Below are positions 36,743 through 48,669 of a DNA stretch of 64,000 nucleotides, one piece after another. Position 1 is the first letter of the stretch, and every line of letters begins with the position of its first letter. Source of the stretch: Acetobacteraceae bacterium (GTDB taxonomy: Bacteria; Pseudomonadota; Alphaproteobacteria; Acetobacterales; Acetobacteraceae); assembly GCA_027482245.1 (NCBI GenBank), contig JAIXWG010000019.1, positions 62,001-126,000 on the forward strand, read 5' to 3'. Both the position numbers and the translations under genes were made by a program. Below the pieces are notes generated by a model. The model saw only the letters and a list, made by a program, of their open reading frames with translations, had not been told where the DNA came from and ran no database searches.

Positions 36743-36777
36743 GAAACGACAAAGGGCGGCGGGTTGCCCCGCCGCCC
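36743..36777 (-). terminator. Intrinsic terminator of ilvC
   Basis: On the minus strand GGGCGGCGGG and CCCGCCGCCC pair around a GCAA tetraloop, followed by TTTGTCGTTTC. It lies 24 bp after the ilvC stop and just before the racemase-family gene. Confidence 0.85.
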
Positions 36778-36801
36778 TCCGAGACGGCGTCTCCGCCGAT
36801 C

Positions 36802-37833
<1,032 letters not shown>

Positions 37834-38868
37834 CTAGCTAACCCGGGTCTCGGGTCTGTGATGCACCAATTCATGGATGAACCCAAGCTTCCGCGCCACG
37901 GGGGCAGACAGGACAAACGGGTATAGGTCCGGTGTCCCCATGCTGCGGTTGATCTCGTTCATCGCCACCGTCAGCGGCGTCCAGGCCGCGAGGATGTCGT
38001 CGATGCCGGCGCGGTAGGGGTTGAAGTCCACCTCCGCCTCCAGCACGCCCTCCCGGTCCAGCCGAGGACGGATGCGCAGGCCGACGCTGCCCGCGGTCTC
38101 CAGGCTGTCGACCATGTGCAGGTAATGGGCGAAGCACTCCGCCCAATCCTCATGCGGATGCGCGGCCGCATAGGCGGAGATGAACTCCCCCCGCCAGTCG
38201 TCATTGGCGCCGCGCGCGTAATGCGCCTGCAGCGCCGCCCCGTAATCCGCGCTCTCGTCGCCGAACAGTTCGCGGAATTCGGCCGTGCGGCCCGCGCGTT
38301 CGACCAGCACGATGAAGTACCAGTGCCCGACCTCGTGCCGCATATGGCCGAGCAGCGTCCGGTAGGGCTCGTTCATCAGCCCGCGGCGCTTCTCCCGCTC
38401 CGCATCATCGGCTTCGCGCAGCGCGATGGTGATGTGGCCCTCGTCATGCCCAGTCATGGCGGGCTGGCCATCCACATCCGCGAGGAAGGAGAAGCGCAGC
38501 TCCGCCGTCTCATGCGGCAGGCCGAGGCGCTGCAGCGTGTAGAGCAGCCGCCGCTTCGCCCCTTCCAGCTTGCGCCAGAGCGGCAGGTTCTCCGGCATCG
38601 TCAGGTCCGGCACCACCTCGTTGTGGCGGCAGGAGGGGCAGTAGCTCTCCTCGTCATCCGCGGGCAGGAACCAGTTGCACGCATCCTCCGCCGCATTGGC
38701 GCAGGGCTTCCAGGGCTGGTGGTCCAGCATGGCGGTGACGCCATCGGCTTCGAAGGCGGAGATGCGGCCGTGTTGGGGCAGGAACCCCAGCGCCGATCCG
38801 CACTTCTCGCAGGAGGTGTTCTCGAAATGCAGCAGGTTGCTGCATTTCTGGCAGGCGAAAAGGCGCAT
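37834..38868 (-). CDS. Putative zinc-binding metallopeptidase with N-terminal zinc ribbons
   Basis: The 344-residue protein opens with a zinc ribbon (FACQKCSNLLHFENTSCEKCG) quoted in two parts, CQKC and CEKC, has a second cysteine set around ESYCPSCRHNEV, and contains a zincin motif, GHMRHEVGHWYF (HEVGH, ~205). A further acidic/histidine stretch, HEDWAECFAHYLHMVD, could give the third zinc ligand. This is the DUF2248-type putative zinc-binding metallopeptidase family; no substrate is known to me. It is embedded between ilvN and ilvC, co-directional with both, which is odd for a presumed protease. Confidence 0.82.
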   Translation of the reverse strand: MRLFACQKCSNLLHFENTSCEKCGSALGFLPQHGRISAFEADGVTAMLDHQPWKPCANAAEDACNWFLPADDEESYCPSCRHNEVVPDLTMPENLPLWRKLEGAKRRLLYTLQRLGLPHETAELRFSFLADVDGQPAMTGHDEGHITIALREADDAEREKRRGLMNEPYRTLLGHMRHEVGHWYFIVLVERAGRTAEFRELFGDESADYGAALQAHYARGANDDWRGEFISAYAAAHPHEDWAECFAHYLHMVDSLETAGSVGLRIRPRLDREGVLEAEVDFNPYRAGIDDILAAWTPLTVAMNEINRSMGTPDLYPFVLSAPVARKLGFIHELVHHRPETRVS

Positions 38869-38923
38869 GATGGGGGCTCCGCGGTCGGTTCGCGCAGCGA
38901 ACGGCGTGAGGCCCGGCAAGGTT

Positions 38924-39448
38924 TCAGCCCATCAGCGCTTTGGTGCCGCGCGCGATCGCGACGGCCCCGGTGCGGGAGATTTCCTTGAGCCCGATGGGCC
39001 GCATCAGCGCACAGAAGGCGTCGATCTTGTCGGCGTTGCCCGTCATCTCGAAGACGAAGCTCTCCGTCGTCGCGTCCACGACGCGGGCGCGGAAGGCATC
39101 GGCCAGGCGCAGCGCCTCCACCCGGTGGTCGCCGGTGCCGACCACCTTGATCAGCGCCAGTTCACGGACGAGGTGCGGCCCCTCCAGCGTCAGGTCGCTC
39201 ACCTTGTGCACGGGCACCAGGCGGTCGAGCTGCGCCTTGATCTGCTCGATCACCATCTCCGTGCCGGAGGTGACGACGGTGATGCGGGACAGGCGGCCTT
39301 CGGCATCGACGGGCGCGACCGTCAGGCTGTCGATGTTGTAGCCGCGGCCGGAAAACAGGCCGATGACGCGGGCGAGCACGCCGGCCTCGTTTTCAACCAG
39401 CACCGCAATGGTTGCGGCGCGCATGGCAGTTCCGGTCTTGTCGGACAT
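38924..39448 (-). CDS. ilvN: Acetolactate synthase small (regulatory) subunit
   Basis: The 174-residue subunit begins with an ACT domain, IAVLVENEAGVLARVIGLFS and GRGYNIDSLTVAP, that binds valine and activates and feedback-inhibits the large subunit. The C-terminal domain has LIKVVGTGDHRVEALRLAD and SFVFEMTGNADKIDAF. It lies 76 bp after ilvB on the same strand, the usual pairing. Confidence 0.95.
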   Translation of the reverse strand: MSDKTGTAMRAATIAVLVENEAGVLARVIGLFSGRGYNIDSLTVAPVDAEGRLSRITVVTSGTEMVIEQIKAQLDRLVPVHKVSDLTLEGPHLVRELALIKVVGTGDHRVEALRLADAFRARVVDATTESFVFEMTGNADKIDAFCALMRPIGLKEISRTGAVAIARGTKALMG

Positions 39449-39524
39449 GGGATTCGATCTTGGTCAGAAGGTCGGGAAGGCGGGGCGCGCCAGGCGCCCC
39501 GCAGTGGTCACGCGGCGCGGTTGA

Positions 39525-41327
<1,803 letters not shown>

Positions 41328-41391
41328 GGGGTGCTCGGCTTTCCTGTGACTGCATGGCCGCGCGGCAGGGATCGCCCGCGGTCGGTGTCAT

Positions 41392-42381
41392 CTACGCCCG
41401 CCGATCCCCCCCGTCAACGCGACGATCAACAAAAGCGATAATTTTTGCCAGTTCGCATTCCGAAAATTGCTCCAGGCCCTCACACCGCGCATGGATGCTA
41501 TGCGTGAGCGCAGGGGGCGCCAGCGCATGATGCCGGAACCAGGTCGCCTGCCGCTTCGTGTACTGCCCCGTATTGAGGATCGCCCGCGTGGACGCCGCCG
41601 CCAGCGTCATCCGCCCCGCCTGATGCGCCAGCAGTTCCGGCACCCCATGCGCCCGCATCGCCGGCAGCGCGGGGTCCAGCCCCTGCGCCCCCAGCGCCGC
41701 CACCTCCTGCAACGCACCCGCTGCCAGCATCGCTTGCCAGCGCCGCGCGATCGCGGCCCGCAGCGCCGAGCGCGGCGGGTCCAGCACCACCGCGGCGAAG
41801 CGCCAGGGTGCGGGCGTCGCACCCCCCTCCCGCTGCCAGGCGCGAAGGCCCCTGCCCGTCCCCGTCACGACCTCATAGGCCCGCGTGATGCGCTGGCTAT
41901 CGGAGGGGCGGAGCGCCGCCGCCGTCTCCGGGTCCAATGCCGCCAGCCTGGCATGCAGCGCGGCCGGTCCCTCGGCTTCCAGCAGCCGCCGCGCCTCCGC
42001 CCGGACCTCGGGGGCCACCGGCGGCACCTCCGCCAGCCCCTCCGTCAGCGACAAGAAATAGAGGCCCGTGCCGCCGCAGAGGATCGGCACGCGCCCCGCC
42101 GCCCGCGCCTCCTCCATCGCCGCCAGCGCCGCGCCGCGCCACCAGGCGACCGTGCCCGCCTCAGCCGCCGGCCGCACGCCGTACAGCGCATGGGGCACCA
42201 CCGCCTCCTCGGCCGGCGTCGGCCGCGCCGTCAGCACGCGCAACTCCCGGTACACCTGCATCGAATCGGCATTGATGACCGTACCGCCGAGGCGCTGCGC
42301 CAGGGCCAGCGCCAGCGCGCTCTTCCCGCTCGCGGTCGGGCCAGCGACGATCAGAGCGGGAGGCAGGTCGGGCGTTGTCAT
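41392..42381 (-). CDS. miaA: tRNA dimethylallyltransferase
   Basis: The 329-residue enzyme prenylates A37 of tRNAs reading UNN codons. It has the P-loop IVAGPTASGKSALALALAQR, VINADSMQVYREL, GGTGLYFLSL and the C-terminal QYTKRQATWFRHH. The open frame is much longer upstream, but the ATG at 42381 gives the family start MTTPDLPPALIVAG. It is divergent from serB with 48 bp between starts and ends 64 bp before ilvB. Confidence 0.94.
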   Translation of the reverse strand: MTTPDLPPALIVAGPTASGKSALALALAQRLGGTVINADSMQVYRELRVLTARPTPAEEAVVPHALYGVRPAAEAGTVAWWRGAALAAMEEARAAGRVPILCGGTGLYFLSLTEGLAEVPPVAPEVRAEARRLLEAEGPAALHARLAALDPETAAALRPSDSQRITRAYEVVTGTGRGLRAWQREGGATPAPWRFAAVVLDPPRSALRAAIARRWQAMLAAGALQEVAALGAQGLDPALPAMRAHGVPELLAHQAGRMTLAAASTRAILNTGQYTKRQATWFRHHALAPPALTHSIHARCEGLEQFSECELAKIIAFVDRRVDGGDRRA

Positions 42382-42429
42382 ATCCCTGATGTTGCACAGC
42401 CCGGGCGCCAATGGCATGGGGCGGCCCGC

Positions 42430-43323
42430 ATGCCCCACATCCTGACCCTGGTCGCCGCCCCCGGCGCCCTCGACCCCGCCTTGGTTTCCCGTGTCCGCGG
42501 CGCGCTCGAAGCGCTCGGCGCCGCGCCCGGCACCCCGGACTGGCTGGCGGAGCGGGAGGCCGTGGACATCCCCTTCGCGGAAGCCGCCGCCGAACAGGCC
42601 GCCGCCGCCGCCCGCGCGGCGCTCGCCGATGCGCTCGTGGACGCCATCGCGATGCCGGCCGAGGGCCGCCGCAAGCGCCTGCTCGTTGCCGACATGGACA
42701 GCACCATCGTCACCAGCGAGACGCTGGACGAGATCGCCGCCTATGCGGGCCTGAAGGAGAAGATCGCGGAGATCACGCGCCGCTCCATGAATGGCGAACT
42801 CGATTTCCGTCAGGCGCTGGTGGAGCGCGTCGGCATGCTGAAGGGGCTCGACGTCTCGGCGCTGGAAGCGACCTGGGCGCAGACGGCGATGATGCCGGGC
42901 GCCGCCGAACTCGTCGCGACCATGCGCGCCAACGGCGCCACCTGCTGCCTGGCCTCCGGCGGCTTCACCTTCTTCACCGGCCGCGTGGCGGAAAAGCTCG
43001 GCTTCCACCACCACGTCTCCAACGTGCTGCTGATCGAGGATGGCAAGCTGACCGGCCAGGTCGCGGAGCCCGTCTTCGACCGCAATGCCAAGCTGACGAC
43101 GCTGACGCGGCTGGCGACGGAAAACGGCCTGCCCATGGCGGCGACGCTGGCGGTGGGCGATGGCGCGAATGACCTGGACATGATCCAGGCGGCGGGGCTG
43201 GGCGTGGCCTATCGCGCGAAGCCGGTTGTGGCCGCCGCGGCGAGAGCGCGGGTGGACCACACGGACCTGCTCGCGCTGCTCTACATGCAGGGGTATCGGC
43301 GGGCGGAGTTCGTGACCGCCTGA
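42430..43323 (+). CDS. serB: Phosphoserine phosphatase
   Basis: The 297-residue HAD enzyme catalyses the last step of serine synthesis. The catalytic DxDST motif is VADMDSTIVTSETLDE (~85), motif II is in CLASGGFTFFTGRVAEKLGF, and the metal-binding motif III/IV is AVGDGANDLDMIQAAGLG. The first 75 residues form an ACT-like N-terminal region. The ATG at 42430 is the first that fits the family. Divergent from miaA; ends in a cluster of palindromes. Confidence 0.94.
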   Translation: MPHILTLVAAPGALDPALVSRVRGALEALGAAPGTPDWLAEREAVDIPFAEAAAEQAAAAARAALADALVDAIAMPAEGRRKRLLVADMDSTIVTSETLDEIAAYAGLKEKIAEITRRSMNGELDFRQALVERVGMLKGLDVSALEATWAQTAMMPGAAELVATMRANGATCCLASGGFTFFTGRVAEKLGFHHHVSNVLLIEDGKLTGQVAEPVFDRNAKLTTLTRLATENGLPMAATLAVGDGANDLDMIQAAGLGVAYRAKPVVAAAARARVDHTDLLALLYMQGYRRAEFVTA

Positions 43324-43332
43324 AACGAGTTC

Positions 43333-43493
43333 GGGGAAGGCGTTGCCTTCCCCGGACCCCATCCACCAGGGGGCAGAGCCCCCTGGACCATCATCAATTG
43401 ATCCCGGTCCAGGGTCCGGCTGGACCCTGGCGGGGGTGCAGGGGGCAGCGCCCCCTGCGGTCACTTACCCAGGCGCGCCCGGGCGCGCCTGGG
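43333..43493. repeat. Cluster of five GC-rich palindromes between serB and degP
   Basis: Five inverted repeats follow each other: 43333-43353 (GGGGAAGGC arms), 43366-43386 (CCAGGGGG arms), 43409-43430 (CCAGGGTCC arms), 43438-43458 (GCAGGGGGC arms) and 43468-43493 (CCCAGGCGCGCCC arms, a perfect palindrome that includes the degP 3' end). The convergent genes on both sides make at least some of them terminators, but the number and similar CCAGG-type ends also recall REP-like dispersed elements. Confidence 0.75.
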
Positions 43494-45006
43494 TCAGGCG
43501 CAGCGGCACCCAGCGCTGGCCCTGCGGGCCCTCGATCAGCAGCAGCGCCGTCGCGCGGTTCTGGCGGCGCAGGCGCTCCAGCCGGTCCTGCACCTCCTGC
43601 GGCGTCGTCACCCGCTCCTGCTGCACCTCGACGATCACGTCGCCAGGCCGCAGCTCACGCTCCGCCGCCGTGCTGCCCGGCGCCACTTCCGTGATCACCA
43701 CGCCCCGGCTCTCCGCCCGCAGGCTGAAACGCTCCCGCGCCTCCGGCGTGATCGGGCCGACCCGCAGGCCGAGGCCCGACAGCTCCATCGTCTGCGGCCG
43801 CGCGGCCGGCGCCGGCGTCGCCGCCGCCTGCTGCGTCTCGGACGGCAGCTCGGCCACCGTGACGGTCACGGTCCGCTCCGCCCCGTCGCGCCACACCACC
43901 ACCGGCACGCTGTTGCCGACATTGGTGTCGGCCACGATGCGCGGCAGGTTGCGCATCTCCCGCACCTCGGTCCCGTTGAAGCGCAGGATGACGTCGCCGG
44001 CCTGGATGCCGCCCGCCGCGGCCGGGCCGCCTTCCTGGGCGCGGGCCACCAGCGCGCCCCGCGCGCCGCCGCGGATGCCGAGACTCTCCGCGATCTCGTC
44101 CGTCACCTGCTGGATGTTCACGCCCAGCCAGCCGCGCCGCACCCGGCCCTGGTCCCGCAGCTGGTTCGCGATGTTGCGCGCCAGGTTGGACGGGATGGAG
44201 AAGCCGATGCCGATCGACCCGCCGGAGGGCGAGTAGATGGCCGTATTGATGCCGATCACCTCGCCCGCCAGGTTGAACAGCGGGCCGCCGGAATTGCCGC
44301 GGTTGATGGCGGCGTCCGTCTGGATGAAGTCGTCATAGAGGCCCTGGCGGATGTCACGCCCGCGGGCGGAGACGATGCCCGCCGTGACGGAGCCACCCAG
44401 GCCGAAGGGGTTGCCGATCGCCAGCACCCAGTCGCCGACCAGCGCCGTGTCGCTGTCGCCGAAGGCGACGGAGGGCAGCGGCCGTTCCGTCTTCACGCGC
44501 AGCACGGCGACGTCCGTGCGGGGGTCGGTGCCGACCAGCTCCGCCCGCAGCGTCGTGTTGTCCTGCAGCACCACGTTGATCTCGTCCGCACCGTCGATGA
44601 CGTGGTTGTTCGTCACCACGATGCCCGAGGGGTCGATGATGAAGCCCGAGCCCAGCGACTGGGCGCGCCGCTGCGGCTGCTGCTGCTGCGGCTGGCCGGG
44701 GCGGCCCTGCTGGCCGGGCGGGCGGTTGCGCTCCAGGAAGTCGCGGAAGAATTCCTCGAAGGGACTGCCGGGCGGGGCCTGGGGCGTATCCGGCGCATCG
44801 GGGCGCTGGGCGCGGCCGGGGGATCCCGCGGCCTGGGTCGTCTGGATGTTGACGACGGCCGGCAGAAGCCGCTGCGCCAGCGGCGCGAAGGAGGAAGGCG
44901 CACCCGGCGGGGGAATCTGGGCGGTGGCCGGCGCGGGGGACAGCGCCGCGAAGGGCGCGGCGATGGCCGCAGCCATCAACAGGGGGGCAAAGCGCACGGG
45001 CGGCAC
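43465..45006 (-). CDS. DegP/DegQ-type periplasmic serine protease
   Basis: The 513-residue protein has a signal peptide (APLLMAAAIAAPFAALSPAPATAQ, in part), a trypsin-like domain and two PDZ domains. The triad is His in IVVTNNHVIDGAD (~134), Asp in PRTDVAVLRVK and Ser in NRGNSGGPLFN (~238). PDZ1 follows with GWLGVNIQQVT and PDZ2 with VVITEVAPGSTAAE. It degrades or refolds damaged envelope proteins. The start is GTG; no ATG gives a full signal peptide. It lies downstream of hflK-hflC, a common order in proteobacteria. Confidence 0.92.
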   Translation of the reverse strand: MPPVRFAPLLMAAAIAAPFAALSPAPATAQIPPPGAPSSFAPLAQRLLPAVVNIQTTQAAGSPGRAQRPDAPDTPQAPPGSPFEEFFRDFLERNRPPGQQGRPGQPQQQQPQRRAQSLGSGFIIDPSGIVVTNNHVIDGADEINVVLQDNTTLRAELVGTDPRTDVAVLRVKTERPLPSVAFGDSDTALVGDWVLAIGNPFGLGGSVTAGIVSARGRDIRQGLYDDFIQTDAAINRGNSGGPLFNLAGEVIGINTAIYSPSGGSIGIGFSIPSNLARNIANQLRDQGRVRRGWLGVNIQQVTDEIAESLGIRGGARGALVARAQEGGPAAAGGIQAGDVILRFNGTEVREMRNLPRIVADTNVGNSVPVVVWRDGAERTVTVTVAELPSETQQAAATPAPAARPQTMELSGLGLRVGPITPEARERFSLRAESRGVVITEVAPGSTAAERELRPGDVIVEVQQERVTTPQEVQDRLERLRRQNRATALLLIEGPQGQRWVPLRLTQARPGAPG

Positions 45007-45149
45007 CTTTTCTCAGCTCGAGCCGACAGGGTGGGCGCGGACGCCCGATAGGGCAACATTGGCATGCCATGCCGGGATCGGAAGGCCGGCCATCAACACG
45101 AAGTGTAGCCGCGGGATGGCGGGGCGCCTCGGCGGCGCCCCGCAGCCCG

Positions 45150-46049
45150 TCACCGCGGCGTCGTCGGGTTCAGCGGCGCGCCGACCGACGGCATGCTCTC
45201 CCGGAAGAAGCGGAAGAACTCGCTGTCCGGGGACAGCAGCAGGCGGGTTTCGCCCTCGCTGAAGGCTTCCCGGTAGGCCTGCATGGTCCGCCAGAACTGG
45301 AAGAACTGCGGGTCACGCTGGAAGGCCTCGGCGAAGATGCGGATCGCCTCCTGCTCGCCCTGGCCGCGCAGGATGTCGGCCTGGGCCTGGCCCTCGGCCA
45401 GCAGCACGGTGCGTTCGCGGTCGGCGCCGGCACGCACGCGCACCGCCACTTCCGCACCCTCGGCGCGCGCCTCGCGGGCTACGCGCTCACGCTCCGACTG
45501 CATCCGGTTGAGGATGGCCTGGGTATTCTCCTCCGGCAGGTCGGCGCGGCGGATGCGGACATCCGTCACCTCGATGCCGAAGCGCCGGGCCTCGTCGTTC
45601 ACCTGGCGGCGGATCTCGCCCATGATCCGCGTGCGGTCCGTGGACAGCACGCTCAGCAGGGGCTCGTTGCCCAGCACGCGGCGCAGCGCGGAGGTGACGA
45701 TGGAGTTCAGCCGCGCCCGGATGCCGGCCTCCGCCGCGCCCGCGGTCTGGAAGAACAGCAGCGGATCGACCACGCGATAGCGCGTGAAGCTGTCCACGAT
45801 CAGGCGGCGCTGGTCGCCCAGGATCAGCTCCTCGCCCGGCGCGTCGTAGTCCAGCAGGCGCCGGTCGAAGGTGATGACGGCGTCGAGGATCGGCACCTTG
45901 GCGTGCAGGCCCGGTTCGCGGATCACGCGCACCGGCTCGCCGAGCCGGGTGATCAGCACCTGCTGCGTCTGGTGCACGGTGAACAGCGTGGAGGATGCGA
46001 CCACCAGGCCGATGGCGGCGATGACCGCCAGGATGAGGGCGCGGTTCAT
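45150..46049 (-). CDS. hflC: FtsH protease modulator HflC
   Basis: The 299-residue SPFH-domain protein has an N-terminal membrane anchor (ALILAVIAAIGLVVASSTLF), the band 7 domain with VHQTQQVLITRLGEPVRVI and RLLDYDAPGEELILGDQRR, and the coiled region ERVAREARAEGAEVAVRVRA. With HflK it forms a large periplasmic-side cage around FtsH. Its ATG overlaps the hflK stop (ATGA). Confidence 0.95.
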   Translation of the reverse strand: MNRALILAVIAAIGLVVASSTLFTVHQTQQVLITRLGEPVRVIREPGLHAKVPILDAVITFDRRLLDYDAPGEELILGDQRRLIVDSFTRYRVVDPLLFFQTAGAAEAGIRARLNSIVTSALRRVLGNEPLLSVLSTDRTRIMGEIRRQVNDEARRFGIEVTDVRIRRADLPEENTQAILNRMQSERERVAREARAEGAEVAVRVRAGADRERTVLLAEGQAQADILRGQGEQEAIRIFAEAFQRDPQFFQFWRTMQAYREAFSEGETRLLLSPDSEFFRFFRESMPSVGAPLNPTTPR

Positions 46050-47281
46050 CGGGACACTCCGGCCGGACGGTTGTTGCCGAAGCCCTGGCTCGGCGCGGGC
46101 TGGGGCGGCTGCGGCGGCGCCTGCTGGCGCATCACCTGCGGCACGGCCCCCGCCACGCCGCGGCCCTGGTCGCCCAGGTTCAGCAGCGGCACCACGCCCT
46201 GCAGCCGGTCATCCACGATGACCTTCGGATTGCGGCGGAGGATCTCCTCCATCGTCTCCAGGTACATGCGGCGCACCGTCACGTCCTGCGCGGCCTGGTA
46301 GGCCGTGAGGACCGAGACGAACCGCCCCGCCTCGCCTCGGGCGCGGGCGATCTGGCTTTCGCGGAAGCCCTCGGCCTCCTGCACCAGGCGCTCGGCCTCA
46401 CCGCGGGCGCGGGGGATGATGTCGTTGCGGTAGCTCTCGGCCTCGTTGCGGGCGCGTTCGCGGTCCGCATTGGCGCGCTGCACGTCGCGGAAGGCGTCCA
46501 CCACCGTGGCCGGCGGGTCCACCTTCTGCAGCTGCACCTGCGTCACCTCGATGCCCGCCCGGTACTGGTCGAGGATCGCCTGCGTGCCGCGGCGCACATC
46601 CTGCTCGATCTGCGCGCGCGCTTCCGTCAGCGCGGGCTGGATCGGCGTGCGGCCGATCACCTCCCGCATCACGCTCTCCGCCGCCGACTTCACGGTGGCC
46701 TCGGTGTTGCGGGTGTTGAACAGGAAGTCGGCGACGTCGCGGATCTGCCAGAAGACGGCGAAGTCGATGTCGATGATGTTCTCGTCGCCCGTCAGCATCA
46801 TGCTCTCCTCGAGCACGTCGCGGGACGGGATGGGGCGCACGGCCTGGCCGCTATCGGCCGGTGCGCGGAAGCCGACATCGACGCGGTTGATGCGCGTGAC
46901 GCGGGGCTTGGAGACAGCCTCCACCGGCCAGGGGATGGCGTAGCCCCAGCCCGGCGGGGTCGTGCGGTTGAAGGCGCCGAAGCGCATCACCACGCCCTGC
47001 TCGTCCGGCTGCACGCGGTAGAAGCCGGAGGCGCCCCAGATGCCGACCAGCACGACGCCGATCAGCGCCAGCCCCATGCCCCCGCCGCCGCGCGGCAGGT
47101 AGCGGCGCACCGTGTCCTGCGCCTGGCGGATCACGTCATCAAGGTCGGGCCCGCCACCGCGGCCACCACCGCCGCCACCGCCACCCTGGCCCCCGCCCGA
47201 AGGCGGCTGCGGCGCCCCCCAGGGCCCGCCTGGCCTGGGATTCCCCCAGGGGCTGGGTCCGCCGCTGTTGTTCCACGCCAT
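46046..47281 (-). CDS. hflK: FtsH protease modulator HflK
   Basis: The 411-residue protein starts MAWNNSGGPSPWGNPRPGG with a Gly/Pro-rich cytoplasmic segment, then one membrane helix (GLALIGVVLVGIWGASGFY) and an SPFH domain: VQPDEQGVVMRFGAFNRTT, EESMMLTGDENIIDIDFAVF and VTQVQLQKVDPPATVVDAFR. The C-terminus is Pro/Gln-rich. The ATG at 47281 gives the family start. HflK and HflC regulate FtsH; degP follows as a third quality-control gene. The gene is divergent from mrp. Confidence 0.95.
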   Translation of the reverse strand: MAWNNSGGPSPWGNPRPGGPWGAPQPPSGGGQGGGGGGGGRGGGPDLDDVIRQAQDTVRRYLPRGGGGMGLALIGVVLVGIWGASGFYRVQPDEQGVVMRFGAFNRTTPPGWGYAIPWPVEAVSKPRVTRINRVDVGFRAPADSGQAVRPIPSRDVLEESMMLTGDENIIDIDFAVFWQIRDVADFLFNTRNTEATVKSAAESVMREVIGRTPIQPALTEARAQIEQDVRRGTQAILDQYRAGIEVTQVQLQKVDPPATVVDAFRDVQRANADRERARNEAESYRNDIIPRARGEAERLVQEAEGFRESQIARARGEAGRFVSVLTAYQAAQDVTVRRMYLETMEEILRRNPKVIVDDRLQGVVPLLNLGDQGRGVAGAVPQVMRQQAPPQPPQPAPSQGFGNNRPAGVSR

Positions 47282-47514
47282 CGGGCTGTAGGCCTCCTCC
47301 AGTACGGGCAAGACTTCTGCCACGGCCCTTCCCGGCAAGGGAGGGGTGCAGCGACCGCGTCGTCGGTCCATATGGGGTGCCATATGGGGGCCGCGCCGGT
47401 TCGGGTCGTCCCGGTCTTCCCGACCTTCTCGGTGTCGGATGCCGGACAGACCCGCACGGGCATCCGGCGCACGGGAACCGCGCGCCGGGGCCGACTTGGC
47501 CGGCGCGATATCGG

Positions 47515-48669
47515 ATGGAACAGGGGGTTTTTCAAGCGATGGGCGAGATGCTGGAACAGGCGGTGCGCGCCGCGTTGCGATCGGTGCGCGACCCCGTCAC
47601 CGGCCAGGACGTGGTCAGCGCCGGCCTGGTGGACGGGCTGGCGGTGAAGTCGGGCATGGTGCAGTTCGCCATCCAGGTGCCGCGCGAGAGGGCGCGGGAG
47701 AGTGAGCCGCTGCGCGCCGCCGCCGAACGCGCCGCGGCCGCCGTGCCTGGCGTGCTCTCCGCCACCGTGGTGCTGACGGCCCATCGCGGCGATCCCGCCA
47801 AGCCCGCCGCGCCGCCCGCCGGCGCCAAGGCGCCCCCGGCGGCGGGTGCCAAGACGCCGCCGGGCCAGGGCCCGATGCTGCTGCCGGATGTCGGCGCCAT
47901 CGTCGCCGTCGCCTCCGGCAAGGGCGGCGTCGGCAAGTCCACCACCGCCGTGAACCTCGCCGTGGCGCTCGCCATGCAGGGGCTGAAGGTCGGGCTGCTG
48001 GACGCCGACATCTACGGGCCGTCGCTGCCCCAGATGCTCGGCACCCATGAACGCCCGCGGGCGGAGGGCAGCAGCATCATCCCGCTCAGCCGCTGGGGCC
48101 TGAAGGCCATGTCCATCGGCTTCCTGGTGGAGCAGGAGACGCCGATGATCTGGCGCGGCCCGATGGTGATGGGCGCGCTGGAACAGCTGATGGGCCAGGT
48201 CGCCTGGGGGACGCTCGACGTCATGGTGGTGGACATGCCGCCCGGCACCGGCGACGCGCAGCTGACGATGAGCCAGCGCGTGCCCCTCGCCGGCGCCGTC
48301 ATCGTTTCCACGCCCCAGGACGTGGCGCTGATCGACGCACGCCGCGGCGTGCGGATGTTCGAGAAGGTGAACGTCCCCGTCCTCGGCCTGATCGAGAACA
48401 TGAGCTTCTTCTGCTGCCCGAACTGCAACCACCGGACCGACATCTTCGGCCATGGCGGGGCGGAGGCGGAGGCCAGGCGCCTCGGCGTCGAATTCCTGGG
48501 CGGGCTGCCGCTGAAGCTCGCGATCCGGGAACTGGCCGATGCCGGCACGCCGATCGTGGCCGCGCGCCCCGACTCGGAGGAAGCCGCCGCCTACCAGCGC
48601 ATCGCGACCAGGCTGCGGGAGAAGCTGGCGGAGCGCGCGGGCAGCGGCCCGAAGATCGTCATCGACTAG
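47515..48669 (+). CDS. apbC: Iron-sulfur cluster carrier, Mrp/ApbC P-loop ATPase
   Basis: The 384-residue protein has an N-terminal MIP18/DUF59 domain (VRDPVTGQDVVSAGLVDGL), an Ala/Pro-rich linker (PAKPAAPPAGAKAPPAAG), and a P-loop ATPase with the deviant Walker A VASGKGGVGKSTTAVNLAVA, VVDMPPGTGDAQLTM and a CCPNC pair (~310) that holds the transferred cluster. It delivers Fe-S clusters to apoproteins. Starts at 47515 (MEQGVFQAM) and 47539 (MGEMLEQ) are both plausible. Its last codons overlap the convergent ribokinase-family gene by 11 bp. Confidence 0.93.
   Translation: MEQGVFQAMGEMLEQAVRAALRSVRDPVTGQDVVSAGLVDGLAVKSGMVQFAIQVPRERARESEPLRAAAERAAAAVPGVLSATVVLTAHRGDPAKPAAPPAGAKAPPAAGAKTPPGQGPMLLPDVGAIVAVASGKGGVGKSTTAVNLAVALAMQGLKVGLLDADIYGPSLPQMLGTHERPRAEGSSIIPLSRWGLKAMSIGFLVEQETPMIWRGPMVMGALEQLMGQVAWGTLDVMVVDMPPGTGDAQLTMSQRVPLAGAVIVSTPQDVALIDARRGVRMFEKVNVPVLGLIENMSFFCCPNCNHRTDIFGHGGAEAEARRLGVEFLGGLPLKLAIRELADAGTPIVAARPDSEEAAAYQRIATRLREKLAERAGSGPKIVID

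Noticed and set aside
41328..41391. A leader peptide or attenuator upstream of ilvB, analogous to leuA
   Set aside because: The gap to miaA is only 64 bp and contains no short frame with Leu/Val/Ile codon runs or paired hairpins.
43321..43500. CRISPR array in the repeat-rich region after serB
   Set aside because: The repeats are individual palindromes with different arms and no uniform repeat-spacer pattern; no cas gene is in the window.
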